Shown here piece after piece: positions 1 to 8,300 of a stretch of DNA of 64,000 bases. The position numbers and the translations under genes are program-made. The DNA is from Streptomyces sp. NBC_00654 (GTDB lineage: Bacteria; Actinomycetota; Actinomycetes; Streptomycetales; Streptomycetaceae), in assembly GCF_026341775.1 (NCBI RefSeq), contig NZ_JAPEOB010000001.1:2294001-2358000 (forward strand), written 5' to 3'. The notes under the pieces were generated by a model, which did not search any database, was not told the DNA's origin, and saw only the letters and a program-made list of their open reading frames with translations. Each line of letters starts with the position of its first letter. Positions within the stretch are counted from its first letter, which is position 1.

Positions 1-1560
1 CAGACGGTGACGGTCAAGCCCGACTCCACGTACACGCTCAGCGCCTGGGTGCAGGGTTCCTACGTCTACCTCGGCGCGGCCGGCACCGGCACCACCGACG
101 TGTCCACCTGGACCCAGTCCGCCGGAGCGTGGAAGCAGCTCACCACCACCTTCAGGACCGGGCCCGCCACCACCTCGGTGAGCGTCTACACCCACGGCTG
201 GTTCGGTACTCCCGCCTACTACGCCGACGACCTCACCCTGGTCGGTCCGGGCGGCGACCCCGTCGCGCTCCCGTCCGTGCCCGCCGGGCTGAAGGCCGGA
301 GCGCCCACCTCGTCCTCCGTGCCCCTGTCCTGGACGGCCGCCACCGGCGCCACCGGCTACCACGTGTACCGGGGCGGTACGAAGGTGGCCTTGGTCACCG
401 GCACCTCCACCACGGTGACGGGCCTGACCGCCTCGACCGCGTACAGCTTCCAGGTCGCCGCGACCAACGCCGCCGGGGAGTCCGCGAAGTCGGCCGCCGT
501 CACCGCGACCACCACCGCGGGCGGAGGCGGCGGTGACGCCGGGCTCCCGGCCCACGCGCTCGTCGGCTACCTCCACTCCAGCTTCGCCAACGGCTCGGGC
601 TACACGCGGATGGCGGACGTGCCCGCCTCCTGGGACGTCATCAACCTCGCCTTCGGCGAGCCGACCTCGGTCACCTCCGGCGACATCCGCTTCTCGCTGT
701 GCCCCGTGACCGAATGCCCGAACGTCGAGTCCGAGGCGGAGTTCAAGGCCGCCATCAAGGCCAAGCAGGCCGCGGGCAAGAAGGTGCTGATCTCCATCGG
801 CGGCCAGAACGGCCAGGTGCAGCTCTCCACCACCGCCGCCCGTGACGCCTTCGTCTCGTCGGTGTCCAAGATCATCGACACCTATGGCCTGGACGGCCTG
901 GACATCGACTTCGAGGGCCACTCCCTCTCGCTGAACACCGGTGACACCGACTTCCGCAGCCCGACGTCCCCGGTCATCGTCAACCTGATCTCCGCGGTGA
1001 AGTCCCTCAAGGCCAAGTACGGCTCCGACTTCGTCCTCACCATGGCGCCGGAGACCTTCTTCGTACAGCTCGGCTACCAGTACTACGGCTCCGGCCCCTG
1101 GGGCGGCCAGGACCCGCGCGCCGGTGCCTACCTCCCGGTCATCCACGCCCTGCGGGACGATCTGACCCTGCTGCACGTCCAGGACTACAACTCGGGCTCC
1201 ATCATGGGCCTGGACAACCAGTACCACTCGATGGGCGGCGCCGACTTCCACATCGCCATGACGGACATGCTGCTCACCGGCTTCCCGGTGGCGGGCGACC
1301 AGGCGAAGGTCTTCCCGGCGCTCCGTCCCGAGCAGGTCGCCTTCGGCCTGCCCGCCTCGACCCAGGCGGGCAACGGGCACACCTCGCCCGCCGAGGTCAC
1401 CAAGGCGCTGAACTGCCTGACGAAGAAGACCGACTGCGGTTCGTACCGGACCCACGGCACCTGGTCGGGGCTGCGCGGACTGATGACCTGGTCGATCAAC
1501 TGGGACCGCTTCAACAACTGGGAGTTCTCGAAGAACTTCGACGCGTACTTCGGCGGCTGA
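1..1560 (+). CDS. Secreted chitinase, glycoside hydrolase family 18 (5' end outside window)
   Basis: Frame 1 is open from the first base, so the true start and signal peptide lie upstream. The visible 519 residues hold, in order, the end of a beta-sandwich carbohydrate-binding module (about 1-85), a fibronectin type III domain (about 95-170), a Gly-rich linker and a GH18 catalytic barrel (about 180-519). The GH18 signature DGLDIDFEG is present; its Glu (about residue 305 of the visible part) is the expected proton donor, and the SIGG motif on an earlier strand fits the fold. The family hydrolyses beta-1,4 linkages of chitin outside the cell, which suits a soil actinomycete. The gene ends convergently, overlapping the 3' end of the PAP2 gene by about 50 bases. 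Family is near certain; endo- or exo-action cannot be told. Confidence 0.93.
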   Translation, partial: QTVTVKPDSTYTLSAWVQGSYVYLGAAGTGTTDVSTWTQSAGAWKQLTTTFRTGPATTSVSVYTHGWFGTPAYYADDLTLVGPGGDPVALPSVPAGLKAGAPTSSSVPLSWTAATGATGYHVYRGGTKVALVTGTSTTVTGLTASTAYSFQVAATNAAGESAKSAAVTATTTAGGGGGDAGLPAHALVGYLHSSFANGSGYTRMADVPASWDVINLAFGEPTSVTSGDIRFSLCPVTECPNVESEAEFKAAIKAKQAAGKKVLISIGGQNGQVQLSTTAARDAFVSSVSKIIDTYGLDGLDIDFEGHSLSLNTGDTDFRSPTSPVIVNLISAVKSLKAKYGSDFVLTMAPETFFVQLGYQYYGSGPWGGQDPRAGAYLPVIHALRDDLTLLHVQDYNSGSIMGLDNQYHSMGGADFHIAMTDMLLTGFPVAGDQAKVFPALRPEQVAFGLPASTQAGNGHTSPAEVTKALNCLTKKTDCGSYRTHGTWSGLRGLMTWSINWDRFNNWEFSKNFDAYFGG

Positions 1561-2341
1561 CCCGCTCCAGTCCCGCCCGGAGTACCAGCAGCAGCACCCC
1601 GCTCAGGCACCAGCTGCCGACCACGTCCAGTGGCCAGTGGTAGCCGCGCAGCACCAGGCCGATGCTCGTCGCCGCCGTCAGCAGGACGGCGGCCACGGGC
1701 ATCGGCCATGAGCGCTTCGCATACGGGACCAGCAGCAGGGCCGCCGCGCCGTACGCCACCGCGGCGGTCGCCGTATGGCCGGAGGGGTAGTAGCCGGTCG
1801 CCTCGGTCAGGGGGCCCTGGCGGTCGGTCCAGATCTTCAGCGGGACGACCAGCGCCGGTACGGCCGCCATGGTGAGGACCGCGTACAACGGCTCGCGCCG
1901 GGCGCCGCGGACCAGGGCGAAGACGATCGCGCAGGCCAGTACCGGCAGGGCGATCCGCATACCGCCGAGGTCGGAGAGGGCGTCGGTGAACCCGGCGGAG
2001 CCCCGCCCCGCCAGGGCCCGGCCGATCCGCTCGTCGGGGGCGAGCAGGGGGCCGTCGGCCACGACCTGCCAGGTGATGAGCGCGAAGACGCTCAGCAGCA
2101 CCGACATCCGGACAACGAGAGAAGCCGGCCACCCGGGAACAGGGGGGGTTGTTCCGGGATGGCCGGCCGGATCGGTTCGCCGCGCGCCCCGGGGGGTGTG
2201 GGGCGAGCGGCCGTCCGATCGGTGAGAAGTCCCGGAGCCAGAGGCTCCGGTGGTGTGCGCGAAGGCACGACCGGGTCCGTGCTGGGGAAGCCCCGGCCCG
2301 GCATCGCCCGCAGTCCCCTGCGGGCGAGGTGTTTCTCTCAT
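1511..2341 (-). CDS. PAP2 superfamily membrane phosphatase
   Basis: About 276 residues with an N-terminal Pro/Gly-rich cytoplasmic stretch of about 75 residues and then five or six membrane helices. The three phosphatase motifs are visible: KIWTDRQGP (about 169), YYPSGHT (about 186, PSGH core) and RGYHWPLD (His about 235, Asp about 239). The family dephosphorylates lipid phosphates such as undecaprenyl diphosphate or phosphatidic acid at the membrane; the substrate is not readable here. The reading frame extends to 2431, but the ATG at 2341 (MRETPRPQ) is preferred. An alternative ATG at 2107 would give only the membrane domain. The 3' end overlaps the end of the chitinase gene on the other strand. 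Confidence 0.82.
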   Translation of the reverse strand: MRETPRPQGTAGDAGPGLPQHGPGRAFAHTTGASGSGTSHRSDGRSPHTPRGARRTDPAGHPGTTPPVPGWPASLVVRMSVLLSVFALITWQVVADGPLLAPDERIGRALAGRGSAGFTDALSDLGGMRIALPVLACAIVFALVRGARREPLYAVLTMAAVPALVVPLKIWTDRQGPLTEATGYYPSGHTATAAVAYGAAALLLVPYAKRSWPMPVAAVLLTAATSIGLVLRGYHWPLDVVGSWCLSGVLLLVLRAGLERVSRRSTRRSSSRTPSC

Positions 2342-2489
2342 CTGCAGAAACCGTACGGCAGCCGGAGTGCGACCGACAGTCGGAACCCGGTCCCGCCATC
2401 GGCCCCGCACACCTTCTTCACAGGCCCACACGCGCGCCGCGTCCAGCCCCGGAGAAAGTCCCGCATTCTCGGCCTGAGGTTCGATTTGA

Positions 2490-3830
2490 TCAGGCCTTGG
2501 CGAACGCCTGCTCGATGATGTCGAGCCCCTCGTTCAGCAGGTCCTCGCCGATGACGAGCGGCGGCAGGAAGCGCAGCACATTGCCGTACGTGCCACAGGT
2601 GAGGACCAGCAGCCCCTCGGCATGGCAGGCCTTGGCCAGCGCGCCGGCGGCCTCCGGGTTCGGGTCCTTCGTACCGGACTTCACCAGCTCGATCGCGATC
2701 ATGGCACCGCGGCCGCGGATGTCACCGATGATGTCGCCGTTCGGGAGCTTCGCCCGCATCTCGGCGAGGCGTCCCTTCATGACCTCCTCGATGCGCCGGG
2801 CCTTCCCGTTCAGGTCCAGCTCGCGCATGGTCTCGATCGCGCCGAGCGCGCCCGCGCAGGCGACCGGGTTACCGCCGTACGTGCCGCCCAGGCCGCCGGC
2901 GTGCGCGGCGTCCATGATCTCGGCGCGGCCGGTGACGGCGGACAGCGGCAGGCCGCCCGCGATGCCCTTGGCGGTGGTGATCAGGTCCGGGACGATGCCC
3001 TCGTCCTCGCAGGCGAACCACTGGCCGGTACGGCAGAAGCCGGACTGGATCTCGTCCGCGACGAACACGATGCCGTTGTCCTTGGCGAACCGGGCGATCG
3101 CCGGGAGGAAGCCCTTGGCGGGCTCGATGAAGCCGCCCTCGCCGAGGACCGGCTCGATGATGATCGCGGCGACGTTGTCCGCGCCGATCTGCTTGGTGAT
3201 CTCGTCGATGGCCTGGGCGGAGGCCTCGGCGCCGGCGTTCTCGGCACCGGTCGGCCAGCGGTAGCCGTAGGCGACCGGGACCCGGTAGACCTCGGGCGCG
3301 AACGGACCGAAGCCCTGCTTGTACGGCATGTTCTTCGCCGTCAGCGCCATCGTGAGGTTCGTCCGGCCGTGGTAGCCGTGGTCGAAGACGACGACCGCGG
3401 TGCGCCTGGTGTAGGCGCGGGCGATCTTCACCGCGTTCTCGACGGCCTCGGCACCCGAGTTGAACAGCGCGGACTTCTTCGCGTGGTCGCCCGGCGTCAG
3501 CTCGGCGAGCTGCTCGCAGACCTCGACGTACCCCTCGTACGGCGTGACCATGAAACAGGTGTGGGTGAAGTCGGCGAGCTGCGCGGACGCGCGGCGTACG
3601 ACGGCCTCGGCGGAGGCGCCCACCGACGTCACGGCGATACCGGAACCGAAGTCGATCAGCCGGTTGCCGTCCACGTCCTCGATGATGCCGCCACCGGCGC
3701 GGGCGGTGAACACCGGCAGGGTGGAGCCCACACCTGCGGCGACCGCCGCGACACGGCGAGCCTGCAGCTCGGCCGACTTCGGGCCGGGGATGGCGGTGAC
3801 GACGCGGCGCTCCTGCGGAATTGCGGTCAT
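2490..3830 (-). CDS. gabT: 4-aminobutyrate--2-oxoglutarate transaminase
   Basis: A 446-residue class III (fold type I) PLP aminotransferase of normal GabT length. The PLP-binding Lys is at about residue 288 in TTAKGIAGG, preceded by the ADEIQSGF motif whose Asp contacts the pyridine nitrogen. It transfers the amino group of 4-aminobutyrate (or a related omega-amine such as beta-alanine) to 2-oxoglutarate, giving succinate semialdehyde and glutamate. The ATG at 3830 is preceded by a clear AGGAG six or seven bases upstream. The aldehyde dehydrogenase at 8301 and the PucR regulator at 6537 nearby would complete and control the route to succinate. A putrescine or ornithine transaminase of the same class is the main alternative. 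Confidence 0.9.
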   Translation of the reverse strand: MTAIPQERRVVTAIPGPKSAELQARRVAAVAAGVGSTLPVFTARAGGGIIEDVDGNRLIDFGSGIAVTSVGASAEAVVRRASAQLADFTHTCFMVTPYEGYVEVCEQLAELTPGDHAKKSALFNSGAEAVENAVKIARAYTRRTAVVVFDHGYHGRTNLTMALTAKNMPYKQGFGPFAPEVYRVPVAYGYRWPTGAENAGAEASAQAIDEITKQIGADNVAAIIIEPVLGEGGFIEPAKGFLPAIARFAKDNGIVFVADEIQSGFCRTGQWFACEDEGIVPDLITTAKGIAGGLPLSAVTGRAEIMDAAHAGGLGGTYGGNPVACAGALGAIETMRELDLNGKARRIEEVMKGRLAEMRAKLPNGDIIGDIRGRGAMIAIELVKSGTKDPNPEAAGALAKACHAEGLLVLTCGTYGNVLRFLPPLVIGEDLLNEGLDIIEQAFAKA

Positions 3831-3999
3831 GAGGGGCTCCTGGGGGGTGTTTCGGACGCTTCCTCGTGCAGGCTAGGGGTGCCGCGACGGAGCGGGCATG
3901 CTCCGATCGGGAGTGGTGGGCGCGTGTCCTTGTCCGTCGCGGACAGATGCCGGTGCGCGGGTGCCGGGGAGCGCCCGTCGTACGGATCCGGACGCCTGG

Positions 4000-4028
4000 C
4001 TGAACTACCCGTGCGCGCGCACTAGATT
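4000..4028 (+). promoter_or_regulatory. Candidate vegetative promoter for the membrane ATPase gene
   Basis: CTGAAC (4000-4005) and TAGATT (4023-4028) are separated by 17 bases, close to the HrdB-type pattern. The implied start of transcription is about 40 bases before the ATG at 4074. The rest of the 243-base gap between the divergent gabT and 4074 genes shows no other clear signal. Confidence 0.4.
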
Positions 4029-4073
4029 GACCGGGGCAGTGGACGGACCTGGCTGGTCAGGGGGCAACGGTTC

Positions 4074-6437
4074 ATGAACGACGAAGGCACGCACCACGCA
4101 CGGGGCACGAGTGCGAAACGTGTGCCAGGACCCACCCCGCCACCCCTGCCGTCCCTGCCGCCCCGGGTGGGGCCCGGGGACGGGGGCACCCCGCTGGGGG
4201 AGTGGCTGCGCACCCCGCGCCGGCCCCAGGCCCCGGGTGTCTGGCGGTACGGCCACATCCCGCGCCCGCCCGAGCGGCCCGAGGGCGTCTCCGACCGCTC
4301 ACTGGTGGTCGGCGTGGTGATCTCGCTGCTCTCCGGCCTGCTCCTGTGGTCGCTCTGGCGCAACGGCTACATCCCCTACCGGCTGATCCCGGTCAAACTC
4401 TTCACGCCGGGCGACTGGTGGTACGCGGGGAGCTTCGGCGGCCCCGCGACGGTCGAGGGGGCCCGTGCCCTCACGGTGTACGAGGCCCTCCTCTTCGGCC
4501 TCCTCGTCTACGGCTGCGGGCGCCTGGGCAACTGGCCCGAGCTCTTCCGGCGCCATGTGGCGAGCCGGGGGCAGCCCTCCCTCGCGGTGGCGGCGGCGCT
4601 CGCCGCCGGACTGGCCCAGCTCCTCGTCTGGAAGGACGCCGTGCCGGTCCTCCGGCCCGCGCTGATCCTGGCCGCCGCCGTCGTGGGCGGCGAGAACTTC
4701 CAGAGCCAGACGGTCGTGAACCTGGTCTACACGCTGATCGCCGCCGCGGTGCTCTGGCCGTTCGCCCGGCTGGGCCGCTGGCGCGAACTGGCCGCCGACC
4801 GCCTCGGCCGCCGCTCCGCCGCGCGGGGCGGGGACGCGGAGCTCTCCGTACCGGCACAGCTCGCCGCACCCACCCCCGACCGCTGGCCCGAGCTGCGGGA
4901 CGCCGGGTGGACCGACGCCGCCGACACCCTCACCGCCGAGGTGCGCACCGGCCGTATGAACGACGTCGACTGCGCCCGGCTGCGCCACGCCTGGGCCGTC
5001 GGCCGGGACCACCCCGACCGGCTCGCCGCGCTCGGCGAGGCCGTACTGCGCGACGGGGGCGCCGCCGCACTGCACCCCTCGGGCAGCCGCGACCTGCCCC
5101 GGCGCACCGCGCAGCACGATCTGCTCACCGGGCAGGTCCGGATCGGCCGCTGCGCGGACGACGCGCACAACCCGTACGCCCGCCGGGGCTCGGGCCTGGC
5201 ACTGGAACCCGCGCTGCTGGGCACCTCGCTGCTGGCGGTCGGGCCGCCCGGGGCCGGCAAGTCCGACCGGCTGGTGCGCCCGGTCGTCGAGTCCCTCGCC
5301 CTCCAGGCCCTGGCCGGGAAGGCGGCGCTGGTCGCCGTCGGCGGCAGGGGCGCCCCGCTCGGCCCCGACGACGCCTACGACGTCGTCGTGAAGATCGGTG
5401 ACCCGGCGTCCGGCCACGACTTCGACCTGTACGGCGGTACGACCGACCCCGACGAGGCCGCGGCCGTGCTCGCGGAGGGGCTGGCCGGTGATGTCGGCAG
5501 CCTCGACAGCCGGCGCGCCGCGACCGTCCTGGCCCAGCTGCTCGGCCCCTACCGCACCGCCCACGGCCACTTCCCCGGCGTCCCCGAACTGCGCGAACTC
5601 CTCGACGGCGGCCCGGCCGCGCTCACCGCGCTGCGGGCGGCACTCGAAGCGGGCGGGCACGGCGCGATGCTGCGCGAGCTGGACGCCCGCGCCCGGCAGG
5701 CGGGCGGCGCGGGAGACCCCGCGCCGGCGCTCGCCGACCGGATCGCCCTGCTCGACCGGCCCGCGTTCGCCGGGTTCTTCACCACCGGCGGCGGGGCCCG
5801 CGTCTTCTCCCTGCGCTCCCTGGAGCAGTATCCGCTGCGGGTCCGCGTGGACCTTCCCGAGCGCGGCCACGCGGAGGCCTCCCGGCTGCTCACCCGGCTG
5901 CTGCTCGCCCAGTTCAACGCCGTCGCCGCGGCTCGTACCGACCGCTCGCTGTTCGCCGGACTCGTCCTGGACGACGCCACCCACGCCGTCACCGCCGAGA
6001 CCGTCCGGGGCATCCGGCGCCTGCGGTCGGTGAACGCGGGCGTGGTCCTGGCCCTGCGGACCATCGACGACGTCCCCGAGACGCTGCACACCCCGCTGCT
6101 CGGCGCGGTCGGCTGCAGCATGGCCTTCTCCGGCATCACCACCTGGGACGGCAAACGGTTCACGGAGGCCTGGGGCAAGGAGTGGGTGGAGACCCGCGAG
6201 GTCGCCCAGCACACCGTCTTCGCCGACCAGCCGTTCACCCGGGCGCTGCACGCGCTGCGCAAGCTCGTCACCGGCAAGGCCGTGACCAGGGACGCCGTGA
6301 CCGTACGGCAGGTCGAGCGGGAGCGCTGGTCGGCCTCGGAGCTGGCCTACTCCGTTCCGGCCGGGCACGCGGTGCTCTCGCTGACCACGGTGGCGGGGGA
6401 GCACGCGCCCCCGCTCCTGGTGGAGCTCGGTGGCTGA
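4074..6437 (+). CDS. Membrane-anchored P-loop ATPase, TraG/VirD4-like, unknown function
   Basis: 787 residues. The N-terminal 70 residues are Pro/Gly-rich. They are followed by about four or five hydrophobic segments between residues 80 and 240, then a soluble region with Walker A GPPGAGKS (390-397) and a likely Walker B LVLDD (630-634). A long helical N-terminal membrane domain with a cytosolic FtsK/TraG-type ATPase is the layout of coupling proteins that feed DNA or protein into a channel. No relaxase or channel genes are near, and the gene sits between gabT and the PucR gene, a place where it seems fixed in streptomycetes. The family assignment rests on topology and motifs only; no substrate can be named. 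Confidence 0.62.
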   Translation: MNDEGTHHARGTSAKRVPGPTPPPLPSLPPRVGPGDGGTPLGEWLRTPRRPQAPGVWRYGHIPRPPERPEGVSDRSLVVGVVISLLSGLLLWSLWRNGYIPYRLIPVKLFTPGDWWYAGSFGGPATVEGARALTVYEALLFGLLVYGCGRLGNWPELFRRHVASRGQPSLAVAAALAAGLAQLLVWKDAVPVLRPALILAAAVVGGENFQSQTVVNLVYTLIAAAVLWPFARLGRWRELAADRLGRRSAARGGDAELSVPAQLAAPTPDRWPELRDAGWTDAADTLTAEVRTGRMNDVDCARLRHAWAVGRDHPDRLAALGEAVLRDGGAAALHPSGSRDLPRRTAQHDLLTGQVRIGRCADDAHNPYARRGSGLALEPALLGTSLLAVGPPGAGKSDRLVRPVVESLALQALAGKAALVAVGGRGAPLGPDDAYDVVVKIGDPASGHDFDLYGGTTDPDEAAAVLAEGLAGDVGSLDSRRAATVLAQLLGPYRTAHGHFPGVPELRELLDGGPAALTALRAALEAGGHGAMLRELDARARQAGGAGDPAPALADRIALLDRPAFAGFFTTGGGARVFSLRSLEQYPLRVRVDLPERGHAEASRLLTRLLLAQFNAVAAARTDRSLFAGLVLDDATHAVTAETVRGIRRLRSVNAGVVLALRTIDDVPETLHTPLLGAVGCSMAFSGITTWDGKRFTEAWGKEWVETREVAQHTVFADQPFTRALHALRKLVTGKAVTRDAVTVRQVERERWSASELAYSVPAGHAVLSLTTVAGEHAPPLLVELGG

Positions 6438-6536
6438 GAGCGGTTCCAGGCACCCTGCCGCCCTGGCAGAATCGAAGGCAGCCGTTCATACGGGACGGCG
6501 AAATCGACACCATCGACCTCTGAGGGTTCCGGTCCC

Positions 6537-8120
6537 ATGCCCCCTACTCTCGCCTCGCTCATCAAGCATCCGGCGCTCAGGCTCACGGTGCGCGCGGGGG
6601 CGGACCGGCTCGGTACCCCGGTGCGCTGGGCGCACGCCAGCGAACTCGCCGACCCCGTGCCGTACATGGACGGCGGCGAGCTCCTGCTCGTCACCGCCAC
6701 CAACCTCGACGCCGAGGACGCCGAGGCGATGCGCCGGTATGTGCGGCGGCTGGCGGGCGCCGGAGTCGCCGGCGTCGGCTTCGCGGTCGGCGTCACCTAC
6801 GAGGACATCCCCCAGGCACTCGTCGACGCCGCCGAGGAGGCCGGGATGCCGCTGCTCGAAGTCCCGCGCCGCACCCCGTTCATCGCCATCAGCAAGGCCG
6901 TCTCCGCCGCCATCGCCGCCGACCAGTACCGCGCCGTCACCGCGGGCTTCGAGGCCCAGCGGGAACTGACCCGGGCCGCGCTCGCCGGGGACGGACCCGC
7001 CGGGCTGCTCACGCGGCTCGCCGCGCACATCGACGGCTGGGCCGCCCTGTACGACACCTCCGGGGCGGTCGTCGCCGCCGCGCCGGACTGGGCCGCCCGC
7101 CGGGCCGCGCGCCTCACCGCGGACGTGGAGCGCCTGCGCGAGCGGCCCGCCCCGGCCAGCGTGGTCGTCGGCGACAGCGACGACCGGGTCGAGCTCCAGT
7201 CGCTGGGCACCGGACGGCGCGCCCGCGGCGCCCTCGCCGTCGGCACGGGCGCGGCGCTCGGCACCGCCGAACGGTACGCCGTGCACTCGGCCGTCGCCCT
7301 GCTCACCCTCACCACCGCCCGCTCCCGCTCGCTCCAGGGCGCCGAACAGCGCCTCGGCGCGGCGGTCCTGCGGATGCTGCTCGCCGGGCAGCCCGACCAC
7401 GCGCGGGCCGTCGCCGGGGACCTGTACGGCGGGCTGCTGGACGCGCCCTTCCGGCTGCTGATCGCGGAGACCGCCGAACCGGCCGGCTCCGAACCGCTCG
7501 CCGAGGCCATGGAGTCCGCGGCCTCCCGGTCCGGCGAGTCGCTGCTCATGGTGCCCGAGGGCGACCGCCTGGTGGTCCTGGCGGCGGACGGCGGCGCGGC
7601 CGTCGCCGCCTGCACCGCGTATGCCGAGGCACAGGACGCGCGCCCGGCGCGCGAGCCGGGCGCGGAAGAGGGGGAGGTGGTCGTGGGGCTCTCCGCCCCC
7701 GCCGGACCGATCGCCGTGTCCGCCGCGTACAAGCAGGCCGAACAGTCCCTCTCGGTCGCCCGCCGCAGGGGCCGGGCGCTGGTCGAGCACGAGGAACTGG
7801 CGACCGGCTCGGTGCTGCCGCTGCTCGCCGACGACGCGGTACGGGCGTTCGCCGACGGGATGCTCCGCGCGCTGTACGAGCACGACGCCAAGGGCCGCGG
7901 CGACCTCGTCGCCTCCCTGCGCGCCTGGCTCTCCCGGCACGGCCAGTGGGACGCGGCCGCCGCCGACCTGGGGGTGCACCGGCACACGCTGCGCTACCGG
8001 ATGCGCCGGGTGGAGGAGATCCTGGGCCGCTCGCTCGACGACCCGGACGTCCGGATGGAGCTCTGGCTGGCGCTGAAGGCGACGACGGCGGGGTCGACGG
8101 CGGGGCCCGTACCGGGGTGA
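6537..8120 (+). CDS. PucR/CdaR-family transcriptional regulator
   Basis: 527 residues. The N-terminal about 130 residues match the PucR purine-catabolism regulator domain (LASLIKHPALRL and GGELLLVTATNL segments). A GGDEF-like CdaR middle domain follows, and the C-terminus holds the HTH_30 helix-turn-helix typical of the family (AAADLGVHRHTLRYRMRRV, about 473-491). Such proteins activate or repress neighbouring catabolic genes in response to a small metabolite. The position between gabT and the aldehyde dehydrogenase suggests control of amine or GABA breakdown. The ATG at 6537 has an AGGG about 10 bases upstream. The gene lies 99 bases after the ATPase gene and 180 bases before the dehydrogenase. 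Confidence 0.85.
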   Translation: MPPTLASLIKHPALRLTVRAGADRLGTPVRWAHASELADPVPYMDGGELLLVTATNLDAEDAEAMRRYVRRLAGAGVAGVGFAVGVTYEDIPQALVDAAEEAGMPLLEVPRRTPFIAISKAVSAAIAADQYRAVTAGFEAQRELTRAALAGDGPAGLLTRLAAHIDGWAALYDTSGAVVAAAPDWAARRAARLTADVERLRERPAPASVVVGDSDDRVELQSLGTGRRARGALAVGTGAALGTAERYAVHSAVALLTLTTARSRSLQGAEQRLGAAVLRMLLAGQPDHARAVAGDLYGGLLDAPFRLLIAETAEPAGSEPLAEAMESAASRSGESLLMVPEGDRLVVLAADGGAAVAACTAYAEAQDARPAREPGAEEGEVVVGLSAPAGPIAVSAAYKQAEQSLSVARRRGRALVEHEELATGSVLPLLADDAVRAFADGMLRALYEHDAKGRGDLVASLRAWLSRHGQWDAAAADLGVHRHTLRYRMRRVEEILGRSLDDPDVRMELWLALKATTAGSTAGPVPG

Positions 8121-8300
8121 CCGGCAGGCCGTCCGCGCTGTGCCCCGCGGCCGCCTCGACAATTCGTAGCACGGTCCCTTCCGTGTGCTCCATGTCGGAC
8201 AAACGTCCTGAGTGCTCCGCCGCCCTAACGTGGGACACCAGTGGGAAGCCCTCCGGGTGCCCGCGAACTCCGTCACGACCTCCGAAGGGCCGGAACCGCC

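Noticed and set aside
8168..8190. AGCAC...GTGCT inverted repeat as a PucR operator before the aldehyde dehydrogenase gene
   Set aside because: The arms match only after a two-base gap and no second copy is seen near gabT.
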